A stretch of DNA of 64,000 bases from CAZTDU01 sp964617355 (lineage in GTDB: Bacteria; Pseudomonadota; Gammaproteobacteria; Burkholderiales; SG8-39). Position 1 is the first letter of the stretch. The number at the start of each line of letters is the position of its first letter. The position numbers and the translations under genes were made by a program. Where the stretch lies: positions 3,036 to 67,035 of the forward strand of contig CAZTXP010000144.1 of NCBI GenBank assembly GCA_964617355.1, written 5' to 3'. Below are positions 1 through 7,444 of the stretch, piece by piece. Under the pieces are notes generated by a model that did not search any database, had not been told where the DNA came from, and was given only the letters and a program-made list of their open reading frames with translations.

Positions 1-15
1 CAACCCGGGGAACCG

Positions 16-1251
16 ATGAGCCTTTCCGATCCGAAGCGCAGCGCCGAGGACGTGGCGCGCGAATATCTCGAGCGCATCGCCGCGCGCGAGCCGGTGGTGC
101 GCGCGTTCGCGCACTTCGACGCCGCGCGCATCCTCGAGGCGGCGCGCGAGGCCGACCGCACGGGCGCGCGCGACGCACCGCTCTTCGGCGTGCCGGTGGG
201 CGTGAAGGACGTCATCGACACCCACGACTGGCCCAGCGAGTACGGTTCGCCGATCTACCGCGGCCACCAGCCCCGGGCCGATGCGCCCGTGGTGACCATG
301 ACGCGCGCGCTCGGCGGCGTGGTGTTTGGCAAGACCGTGACCACGGAATTCGCCACCTTCCCGCCCGGGCCGACGAGCAATCCGCACAACCCGGCGCACA
401 CGCCCGGCGGCTCGTCCTCCGGCTCCGCGGCCGCGGTCGCGTCGGGCTTCGTCCGCGTCGCCTTCGGCACGCAGACCACCGGCTCGGTGGTGCGCCCGGC
501 GGCGTTCTGCGGCGTGGTCGGCTACAAGCCGACGTTCGGCACCTTGCCGCGCGTCGGCGTGAAGGCGATCTCCGACCAGCTCGACACGGTAGGCGTGTTC
601 GCGAACGACGTCGCCGACGCGGCCGCGTTCATGGCCGCGCTCGCGCGCCGGCCCGAACTTGCGCGCACCGACGGCCGCATGCCGAAGATCGCCTTCTGCC
701 GCACGCCGCAATGGGACGCCGCGCTGCCCGAGACGCAGCAGCTCTTCGAGCGCGTCGCAAGCCACATCGAGGACGAGGTCGAGCTGCCGCGGCCCTTCGC
801 CGGCCTCGCAGAGGCGCAGGGCATCGTCTGGGACTACGAAATGGCACGCTGCCTGGCCGACGAGCACCGGCGCTTCCCGGAACAGATCCGCGAGCGGCTC
901 AGGAAGCAGCTCGACGGCGGCTGGGAGATCCCCTACGCCGACTACGACCGCATGTCGGCGCTCGCGCGCCGCTGCCGGCGCCTGCTGACCGACGCGCTCG
1001 GCGATTTCGACGCGCTCGTCGTGCCGGCCACCACCGGCGAGGCGCCCAAGGGGCTCGAGGCCACCGGCGACCCGGTGTTCAACCGCATCTGGAGCCTGCT
1101 GCATGGCCCCGCGATCAGCGTGCCCTGCGGCAAGGGGCCGAACGGCCTGCCGCTCGCGCTGCAGGTGGTCGGCCGCATCGGCGACGACGCCCGCACGCTC
1201 GCCTGCGCCGCGTGGGTGGAGCGGCACGTCGTGCCGAAGGTCGCGCAGTAG
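16..1251 (+). CDS. Amidase signature family enzyme
   Basis: This is a 411-aa amidase of the GatA/amidase-signature superfamily, which hydrolyses carboxamides or transfers ammonia. The Ser-cisSer-Lys triad is visible: Lys64 in GVKDVID, Ser133 in the Gly/Ser-rich GGSSSGS block (131-137) and Ser157 in TTGSVVRPA. The length is somewhat short for the family (450-500 aa) but the fold core is complete. There is no signal peptide, so it should be cytoplasmic. An acyl-CoA synthetase follows 6 bp downstream, suggesting that an amide is hydrolysed to an acid which is then activated. The substrate cannot be read from sequence. It is unlikely to be the tRNA amidotransferase subunit GatA because no gatB or gatC is adjacent. 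The start lies close to the window edge, so an operon mate may precede it. Confidence 0.85.
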   Translation: MSLSDPKRSAEDVAREYLERIAAREPVVRAFAHFDAARILEAAREADRTGARDAPLFGVPVGVKDVIDTHDWPSEYGSPIYRGHQPRADAPVVTMTRALGGVVFGKTVTTEFATFPPGPTSNPHNPAHTPGGSSSGSAAAVASGFVRVAFGTQTTGSVVRPAAFCGVVGYKPTFGTLPRVGVKAISDQLDTVGVFANDVADAAAFMAALARRPELARTDGRMPKIAFCRTPQWDAALPETQQLFERVASHIEDEVELPRPFAGLAEAQGIVWDYEMARCLADEHRRFPEQIRERLRKQLDGGWEIPYADYDRMSALARRCRRLLTDALGDFDALVVPATTGEAPKGLEATGDPVFNRIWSLLHGPAISVPCGKGPNGLPLALQVVGRIGDDARTLACAAWVERHVVPKVAQ

Positions 1252-1257
1252 CCGGTA

Positions 1258-2691
1258 GTGACGCCGGTCCCGCGATACGCCGGGCTGGACGTCGCCGCGC
1301 TGCTGGACGCGCAGGCGAAGGCGCGCGGCGAGCATCCGTTCCTCGCGTGGGCACCGTTCGACGAGCCCTCGCAAACCTGGAGCTACGCCGCGTTCGCCGC
1401 GCGCGCGGCCTCGCTTGCCGGCGCGCTCTCGGCAAAAGGCGTGCGTCCGGGTGATCGCGTCATGGTGGCGCTCGAGAACTGTCCGGAGTTCCTCGTGGCG
1501 TGGTTCGCGTGCGCGCGCCTCGGCGCGATCCTCGTCGCCGGCAACCCCGCGCTCGCGCCGGCGGAACTGGATTGGGCCGCGTCGCACTGCGGCGCGGCGC
1601 TGCGCCTGTCGCGCGAGGACTGCGCGTCGCTCGAAGGCCCCGCGCCCACGCCGCGCAAGCCGGATCCCGACACCGACGTCGCCATCCTCTATACCTCCGG
1701 CACCACGGCGCGACCGAAGGGCGTGCTGTGGACGCACGGCAATGCGCTGTGGGCGGCGCAGCTCGGAGCGATGCAACTCGGCCTGCGCGCCGAGGATCGC
1801 CTGCAGGTCTGCCTGCCGCTGTGCCACGTGGTCGGCTTCTCGTGGTCCATCCTGCCGGCGCTGTGGGCCGGCGCGACCGTGGTGCTGCAGCCGCGCTTCT
1901 CCGCGAGTCGCTACTGGGACGCGGCGCTCGCGCACCGCGCCACCGTGGCCTCGCACGTGCAGTTCACCGCCGGCGTGCTGTCGCGCCAGCCGGTGCCCGA
2001 GGGACATTCGTTCCGCCTGTGGGGCAACTCGGTGTGGAGCCGCGCGCTCGAATCGCGCCTCGGCGTGCGCATCGCCGGCTGGTGGGGCATGACCGAGCTG
2101 ATCGCGGCCGGCATCGTCGGCGACCCGTCGGTGCCGCAGCGCGACGGCAGCATCGGCCGCGCGTCGATCGGCTACGCGGTGCGCCTCGTGCGCGACGACG
2201 GCTCGCTCGCGCCGGACGACGAGCCCGGGCACCTGCAGGTGCTCGGCGTCCCCGGCACCAGCCTCTTCAAGCGCTACTACGGCGACCCGCAGGCGACCGT
2301 CGACGCGTTCACGCCCGACGGCTGGTTCCGCACTGGCGACCGCGTGGTGCGCCACGAGGACGGCTCGATCGCGTTCTCGGAGCGCGCCAAGGACGTCATC
2401 AAGGTCGGCGGCGAGAACGTCTCGCCCGCCGAGGTGGAGCGCGCGATGCTGGAAGTGCCCGGCGTGCGCGAAGCGGCGGTCGTCGGTCGCAGCGATCCGG
2501 CATTCGGCGAGGTGGTGGTGGCCTTCGTCGCCGGCGCCGGCGACGACCTCGCGCCGCGCGTCGCGGCGCACTGCGCCCAGGTGCTGGCGAAGTTCAAGGT
2601 GCCGCGCGAGGTGGTCGTGGTCGACGCGCTGCCGCGCGGCAACCTCGGCAAGATCGCGAAGAACGAGCTGAAGGCGCGCGCCGCGGGTTAA
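1258..2691 (+). CDS. AMP-dependent acyl-CoA synthetase/ligase
   Basis: This 477-aa protein belongs to the ANL (class I adenylate-forming) superfamily and should make an acyl-CoA from a carboxylic acid, ATP and CoA. The P-loop motif YTSGTTARPKG starts near residue 145. The GWFRTGD motif is near 355. The C-terminal hinge and lid follow (ERAKDVIKVGGENVSPAEVE), and the catalytic Lys is in the terminal GNLGKIAKNELK. The predicted start is GTG, 6 bp after the amidase stop, which supports co-transcription and translational coupling. It is slightly short for the family. The substrate (aryl, fatty or short-chain acid) is not determinable. Its 3' end overlaps the convergent isomerase gene by 4 bp. Confidence 0.87.
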   Translation: MTPVPRYAGLDVAALLDAQAKARGEHPFLAWAPFDEPSQTWSYAAFAARAASLAGALSAKGVRPGDRVMVALENCPEFLVAWFACARLGAILVAGNPALAPAELDWAASHCGAALRLSREDCASLEGPAPTPRKPDPDTDVAILYTSGTTARPKGVLWTHGNALWAAQLGAMQLGLRAEDRLQVCLPLCHVVGFSWSILPALWAGATVVLQPRFSASRYWDAALAHRATVASHVQFTAGVLSRQPVPEGHSFRLWGNSVWSRALESRLGVRIAGWWGMTELIAAGIVGDPSVPQRDGSIGRASIGYAVRLVRDDGSLAPDDEPGHLQVLGVPGTSLFKRYYGDPQATVDAFTPDGWFRTGDRVVRHEDGSIAFSERAKDVIKVGGENVSPAEVERAMLEVPGVREAAVVGRSDPAFGEVVVAFVAGAGDDLAPRVAAHCAQVLAKFKVPREVVVVDALPRGNLGKIAKNELKARAAG

Positions 2692-3311
2692 GTCTTCGGC
2701 GCAGGATCCCAGCTGCCGTGGCGCAGCCAGTGCTCCAGCATCCACAGCCGGTCCACGCCCCAGATCGCCTCGCCGTCGACGACGAAGGTCGGCACGCCGA
2801 AGATGCTGCGGCGGATGGCTTCCTCAACCGACGCCTTCAGCGCGGCCTTCGCCTCCTCGCCTTCTATGGCAACCGCCAGCGCGGCGGTGTCCGCGCCGAG
2901 GGCGGCGGCCTCCTCGATCATCGCGCCCGCAGGCGTGATGTCCCGCCCCTCGACCCAGAGCCGCGCGAAGATACGATGCGCGAAGCGCACCGCGAGCGCC
3001 GGGTCGCGCGCCTGCAGCCACAGGAACGCGCGCGCGGCGGCAAGCGAATTCACGCCCTTCAGGCCGTGGCGGCGGAACGGCACCGCCAGCAGTTTCGCGA
3101 GGCGCGGCAGGTCGGCGGCGATATAGTCCTGCTTCAGCGGCGTCTCGGGCAGCGGCTTCAGGCCCATCACCTTCAGCACGGTGACGCCGAGGAGCAGCGG
3201 GCGCCACGCAACGGTGCGTCCGTACCGCAGAGCGAGCGCCTCGATGCGCGTCGACGCGAAGTAGCCATACGGCGAAATAAAATCGAACCAGAATTCCACG
3301 GGCGCACCCAT
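2688..3311 (-). CDS. 2-hydroxychromene-2-carboxylate isomerase family (DsbA fold)
   Basis: This is a 207-aa thioredoxin/DsbA-fold protein of the HCCA isomerase (GST kappa) family. The N-terminus shows the diagnostic FDFISPYGYFAS motif, with the glutathione-activating Ser at about residue 13 in place of a CxxC. The C-terminal half carries the family motif GVPTFVVDGE.IWGVDRL. Family members isomerise 2-hydroxychromene-2-carboxylate in naphthalene degradation (NahD), but many paralogues act elsewhere in aromatic degradation. No naphthalene genes are seen here, so the substrate is open. Its ATG and that of the divergent thioesterase share two bases inside one CATG tetranucleotide. Confidence 0.88.
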   Translation of the reverse strand: MGAPVEFWFDFISPYGYFASTRIEALALRYGRTVAWRPLLLGVTVLKVMGLKPLPETPLKQDYIAADLPRLAKLLAVPFRRHGLKGVNSLAAARAFLWLQARDPALAVRFAHRIFARLWVEGRDITPAGAMIEEAAALGADTAALAVAIEGEEAKAALKASVEEAIRRSIFGVPTFVVDGEAIWGVDRLWMLEHWLRHGSWDPAPKT

Positions 3312-3771
3312 GCGATCTCCCCACCCCGCAGTCCCCGAAGGCTTCCGCAGGCTCGACCTGTCGAAGAGCCTGTTCCTCGAGACGAACGGGCCATTCTACG
3401 TGCGGCGCCTCGGCGAAGAGATCTCCATTGGCATGCGGGTCGAGGCGCGGCACTGCAATTCGATGGGCACGCTGCACGGCGGCATGATGGGCGCGTTCGC
3501 CGACGTCACGCTGACCGTGGGCGCGAACATCCTCGCGCGCACGCAGCGCTTCCTCGTCACGCTGTCGCTCGGGCTCGACTACGTCGGCGCGGCGAAGGCC
3601 GGCGACTGGGTGCAGGCGCCGGTCGAGGTGGTGCGCGTGACGCGCGGCTACGTGTTCGCGCAGGCGGTGGCGAGCACGCTCGAGGGCACGCCGGTGGCGC
3701 GCATCAACGGCACGCTGCTCGTGCGCGGCGATCCGGACCCACGATACGACGGAGAAAGGTTCTTCCGATGA
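3310..3771 (+). CDS. PaaI-type hotdog-fold thioesterase
   Basis: This 153-aa hotdog-fold protein belongs to the PaaI/YbgC acyl-CoA thioesterase group. The active-site stretch runs from Asn50 (HCNSMGTLHGG) to the Asp of GAFADV, with the HGG core at 56-58. It would hydrolyse an acyl- or aryl-CoA, a role consistent with the acyl-CoA synthetase just upstream. The start is supported by the family-typical N-terminus (GFRRLDLSKS...). It leaves no room for a ribosome-binding site outside the divergent gene, so the transcript may be leaderless or start inside the isomerase gene. Its stop overlaps the start of the following Bug receptor (ATGA). Confidence 0.85.
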   Translation: MRSPHPAVPEGFRRLDLSKSLFLETNGPFYVRRLGEEISIGMRVEARHCNSMGTLHGGMMGAFADVTLTVGANILARTQRFLVTLSLGLDYVGAAKAGDWVQAPVEVVRVTRGYVFAQAVASTLEGTPVARINGTLLVRGDPDPRYDGERFFR

Positions 3772-4727
3772 GACACGCACTCGCGCTCCTCCTGCTCGCC
3801 TCGCTGCCGGCCCTGGCGCAGACCTGGCCGGCCAAGACCGTCACCGTGGTGCTGCCCACCGTGCCGGGCGGCCCGGTGGACGTGATCACGCGCGGCGTCG
3901 CCGACAAGCTGCGCGAGCGCCTCGGCCAGCCCTTCGTGGTCGAGAACCGCCCGGGCGCCGGCGGCACCGTCGGCACCGCTTCGGTGGCGCGCGCCGCGCC
4001 CGACGGCTACACGCTCCTCTTCTCCATCGACCCGCCGATCGTCGTCAATCCGGCGCTGCTCGATCCCGTGCCCTACGACCCGGTGCGCGACTTCGCGCCG
4101 GTGGCGATGGTCGGCGATGGCGGCGACAACCTGCTGCTGGTGCCCGGCGACTCGCCGTCGCGCAGCGTGCGCGAACTGGTCGAGGCGATGCGCAAGGACC
4201 CCGCGAAGGCGAACTACACCTCGTCCGGCAACGGCGGCCCCGGCCACATCCTCGGTGAACTCTTCAAGCGCGAGGCGAAGTTCGACGCCCAGCACGTGCC
4301 GCAGAAGGGCGCGCCCCCGGCGCTGAACGACCTGATGGGCAGCCGGGTCGCGTTCGCGTTCCTGCCGGTGGGCCTGGTGCGCGGCCACCTGCAGTCGGGC
4401 AAGGTGCGCGCGCTGGCGGTGGCCTCGGCACAGCGCAACCCGCTGGTGCCGGACCTGCCGACGGTGGCCGAATCCGGCTACCCGGCGTTCAAGCCGGTAC
4501 ACTGGTTCGTGGTCGCGCTCGCGCCGGCCAATACGCCACGCGCGGTCGTGGAGCGCCTGAACAGCGAGATCCGCGCCATCACCTCGGGCGGCGAGTTCAA
4601 GTCGCTGCTCGACCGGCAGGGCCTCGTGCCGGGCACGCTGTCGCCGGCCGAGCTGGGCGAGCGCATCCGCAAGGACTACGCGTACTGGTCGTCGGTCGTG
4701 AAGCAACTCAACATCAAACCGGACTGA
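3768..4727 (+). CDS. Bug-family TTT substrate-binding protein (1)
   Basis: A 319-aa periplasmic receptor of the tripartite tricarboxylate transporter (TctC/Bug) family. It has a Sec signal peptide (MRHALALLLLASLPALAQ, cleavage after ALA) and the family landmarks PGGPVDVITR, VVENRPGAGGTVGT, APDGYTLL and LPTVAESGYP. The ATG at 3768 overlaps the thioesterase stop and follows a good ribosome-binding site (ggagaaagg). Bug proteins bind carboxylates or related small acids and either feed a TctAB permease or act as sensors. No TctA or TctB gene is in this window. The ligand is probably a substrate of the neighbouring enzymes (inference). Confidence 0.92.
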   Translation: MRHALALLLLASLPALAQTWPAKTVTVVLPTVPGGPVDVITRGVADKLRERLGQPFVVENRPGAGGTVGTASVARAAPDGYTLLFSIDPPIVVNPALLDPVPYDPVRDFAPVAMVGDGGDNLLLVPGDSPSRSVRELVEAMRKDPAKANYTSSGNGGPGHILGELFKREAKFDAQHVPQKGAPPALNDLMGSRVAFAFLPVGLVRGHLQSGKVRALAVASAQRNPLVPDLPTVAESGYPAFKPVHWFVVALAPANTPRAVVERLNSEIRAITSGGEFKSLLDRQGLVPGTLSPAELGERIRKDYAYWSSVVKQLNIKPD

Positions 4728-4735
4728 ATCCCACC

Positions 4736-5488
4736 ATGGACCTCGGACTCAAGGGCAGGACCGCGCTCGTCACCGGCGCGAGCATCGGCATCGGGCGCGG
4801 CATCGCCCTCGCGCTGGCGGCGGAAGGCGCGCGCCTCGCGCTCATGGCCCGGCGGCGCAACCTGCTCGAGGAAGTCTCGGCCGAGATCACGAAGGCGGGC
4901 GGCGAGAAGCCGGTGCTCATCGAATGCGACCTGATGCGCGAGGACGCGCCGCAGTCGATCGCCGACGCGGCGATCACGGGCCTGGGCAGCGTCGACATCC
5001 TGGTCAACAACGCCGGCGGCTCGAGGAAGTTCCAGCTGCACACCGACGAGTCGCAGTGGCAGGAGGCGATGACGCTGAACTTCACGCGCCAGCGCCAGCT
5101 CGCCGACAAGCTCGTCGACCAGATGATCGCCCGCAAGTGGGGCCGCATCATCAACCTGACCGGGAAGTCCGAGCCCGAGGGCATCAACGGCGCGTTCTGC
5201 GCCAAGGCGGCGATGCACTCGTGGTCCAAGGGCCTCTCGCGCGAGGTGGGCAAGCACGGCATCACGGTGAACTGCATCCCGCCGGGGCGCATCATCAGCG
5301 AGCAGATCCTGCGCAACTACACGCCGGAGTACCGGCAATGGCAGTCGGAGCACGAGATCCCGGTTGGCGAGTACGGCCAGCCGGAGGACATCGCGAACCT
5401 CGTCTGCTTCCTCGCGTCGCCGAAGGCCCGCTACATCACGGGCACGGTGATCCCGGTCGACGGGGGCCTGCGCCGCTACCAGTTCTAG
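4736..5488 (+). CDS. SDR-family protein lacking the canonical catalytic Tyr
   Basis: This 250-aa classical short-chain dehydrogenase/reductase fold has the nucleotide-binding motif TGASIGIG (13-20), the NNAGG motif and the C-terminal ITGTVIPVDGG block. The active site departs from the family: Lys157 is present, but the position four residues before it, normally Tyr of YxxxK, is Ala153 (context GAFCAKAA). The usual chemistry is therefore doubtful. The protein may use another residue, catalyse a non-redox reaction or be a binding protein. It sits between two Bug receptor genes with short spacers (8 bp each side), so it is likely in the same transcript. Confidence 0.85.
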   Translation: MDLGLKGRTALVTGASIGIGRGIALALAAEGARLALMARRRNLLEEVSAEITKAGGEKPVLIECDLMREDAPQSIADAAITGLGSVDILVNNAGGSRKFQLHTDESQWQEAMTLNFTRQRQLADKLVDQMIARKWGRIINLTGKSEPEGINGAFCAKAAMHSWSKGLSREVGKHGITVNCIPPGRIISEQILRNYTPEYRQWQSEHEIPVGEYGQPEDIANLVCFLASPKARYITGTVIPVDGGLRRYQF

Positions 5489-5496
5489 GAGGCGCC

Positions 5497-6453
5497 ATGC
5501 GCATCCTCGTCGCACTCCTCTCCGCCGGCCTCTGTGCCGCGGCCCACGCGCAGGCGTGGCCGACCAAGCCGCTGCGCCTCGTGGTGCCCTTCGCGCCCGG
5601 CGGCAGTTCGTCGATCGTCGCACGCAGCTTCGCCGCCGAGATGGAGAAGGGCCTCGGCCAGTCCATCGTCGTCGAGAACAAGGGCGGCGGCGGCGGCAAC
5701 ATCGCGATGCAGGAGGTCGCGCGCGCCGACCCGGACGGCTACACGATGATCATCGGGCATGTCGGCTCGCTGGCGATGAACCCGTTCATGTACGAGAAGC
5801 TGCCCTACGACGTCGACCGCGACTTCGCGCCGGTGTCGCTGCTCGCCATCGTGCCGGCAATCTACGTGGTGCACGAGTCGGTGCCGGCGAAGAACCTGAA
5901 GGAGTTCGTCGCGCTCGCGAAGAAGGACCCGGGCAAGATCAACTACGGCAGCGCGGGCAATGGCTCGGCCGGCCACCTCGCGATGGAGTACCTCAAGCAG
6001 GCGACCGGCATGGAGATCCAGCACGTGCCGTACAAGGGCACCGGGCCGAACGTGGTCGACCTCGTCGCCGGCCGCACGCAGGCGACCTCGGCCGGCACGC
6101 CGCCGCTGATGCCGCACGTGAAGAGCGGCAAGCTGCGCGTGATCGCGGTCGGCACGCCGAAGCGCCTCGCCAACCTGCCCGACGTGCCCACCGTCGCCGA
6201 GCAGGGCTATCCCGGCTTCGAGACCTCGCAGTGGTACGGCCTCAACGTGCCCGCGAAGACACCCGAGCCGGTGATCCGTCGCCTCGCGCAGGAAGCGGCC
6301 AAGGCCGCGCACGCGCGCTCGCTCGCCGAGCGTTTCGCAGCCGAGGACGCGGAGGCCGTCGGATCCACGCCTGCGGAATACGCCGCGTTTGTGAAACGGG
6401 AGCAGGATCGCTGGGGCAAGGTGGTGCGCGCGGCTAAGATCAGGGCGGACTGA
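5497..6453 (+). CDS. Bug-family TTT substrate-binding protein (2)
   Basis: A 318-aa periplasmic TctC/Bug receptor with signal peptide MRILVALLSAGLCAAAHAQ. The mature part shows the family pattern PFAPGGSSSIVAR, IVVENKGGGGGN, DPDGYTMI and VPTVAEQGYPGF. The ATG at 5497 follows an aggaggcgcc ribosome-binding site that overlaps the SDR stop. It belongs to the long plus-strand series and lies directly before another Bug gene, so two receptors of different specificity may be made together. The ligand is unknown. Confidence 0.92.
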   Translation: MRILVALLSAGLCAAAHAQAWPTKPLRLVVPFAPGGSSSIVARSFAAEMEKGLGQSIVVENKGGGGGNIAMQEVARADPDGYTMIIGHVGSLAMNPFMYEKLPYDVDRDFAPVSLLAIVPAIYVVHESVPAKNLKEFVALAKKDPGKINYGSAGNGSAGHLAMEYLKQATGMEIQHVPYKGTGPNVVDLVAGRTQATSAGTPPLMPHVKSGKLRVIAVGTPKRLANLPDVPTVAEQGYPGFETSQWYGLNVPAKTPEPVIRRLAQEAAKAAHARSLAERFAAEDAEAVGSTPAEYAAFVKREQDRWGKVVRAAKIRAD

Positions 6454-6475
6454 ACTCCCCCGATCGGAGGCCCCC

Positions 6476-7435
6476 ATGAAGGCACGCCACTGGCTCGCCG
6501 CACTGCTCGCGGCAGCGGTCCCGCACGCGCACGCGCAGACGTATCCCTCCAGGCAGATCGAACTGATCCTGCCGGCCGCGCCCGGCGGCACCACCGACAC
6601 GGCCGTGCGCCTGATGGCCGGCAAGTGGCAGGAGTTCCTCGGCCAGCCGGTGGTCGTGGTGAACGTTCCCGGCGCCGGCGGCGTCATCGGTGCGAACCAG
6701 GTGGCGAAGGCGAAGCCCGACGGTTACACGCTCATGGGCGGCTTCGACTCGCTGCTGGTGGCGCTGCCGTTCGTGCAGAAATCGGTCGAGTACGACCTCG
6801 ACAGCTTCACCTACCTGAACGGCTTCGGCCTCGGCGCGCTCTACCTGATCGCGCGCGCCGATTCCCCGTACAAGTCGGTGGCCGACGTCATCGAGGCGGC
6901 GAAGAAGAACCCCGGCAAGATGTCGTATTCGTCGTACGGCATCGGCGTGATCACGCACTTCACCGCCGAGCGCCTCTTCGACCTCACCGGCACGAAGTGG
7001 ATCTACGTGCCGTACAAGTCGAGCCCGGAATCGGTCACCGCGCTCCTCGGCGGCCACGTCGACCTCGCGGTCACCGCCGGCACCGGCGGCGCGGGCCGCA
7101 ACGCGGCGGCGCGCATCCTCGCGGTCGCGGGCGACCAGCGCCGCCCCGACTACCCGAACGTGCCGACGCTGAAGGAACAGGGCCACAACGTGTCGCTCGA
7201 CTTCATCTCGGCCTTGCTCGCCCCCAAGGGCCTGCCACCCGAGGTGCGCGCGAAACTGCTCGACGCGATCCAGAAGGCGAACGCGAAGTACGGCGATCTC
7301 TTCAAGGACGAGATCCTCAGGAAAGCCGACCTCATCTTCGTCAACATGCCGGGCGACGAGGTGCAGCGCATCTGGAAGGAACGCCAGGCGTGGTTCCGCG
7401 AGACCGCGCCGAAGATGAACCTCGACAAGCGCTAG
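6476..7435 (+). CDS. Bug-family TTT substrate-binding protein (3)
   Basis: A 319-aa periplasmic TctC/Bug receptor. The signal peptide is MKARHWLAALLAAAVPHAHAQ, followed by LPAAPGGTTDTAVR, VVVNVPGAGGVIG and KPDGYTL. The C-terminal half is more divergent than in the other six (for example FTYLNGFGLGAL and an Asn-Met-Pro segment near the end), suggesting a different ligand. A gatcggagg ribosome-binding site lies about 8 bp before the ATG. It is immediately upstream of the hydantoinase-type subunits, so its ligand may be the cyclic amide or imide handled by those enzymes (inference). Confidence 0.92.
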   Translation: MKARHWLAALLAAAVPHAHAQTYPSRQIELILPAAPGGTTDTAVRLMAGKWQEFLGQPVVVVNVPGAGGVIGANQVAKAKPDGYTLMGGFDSLLVALPFVQKSVEYDLDSFTYLNGFGLGALYLIARADSPYKSVADVIEAAKKNPGKMSYSSYGIGVITHFTAERLFDLTGTKWIYVPYKSSPESVTALLGGHVDLAVTAGTGGAGRNAAARILAVAGDQRRPDYPNVPTLKEQGHNVSLDFISALLAPKGLPPEVRAKLLDAIQKANAKYGDLFKDEILRKADLIFVNMPGDEVQRIWKERQAWFRETAPKMNLDKR

Positions 7436-7444
7436 GCCGCAGGC

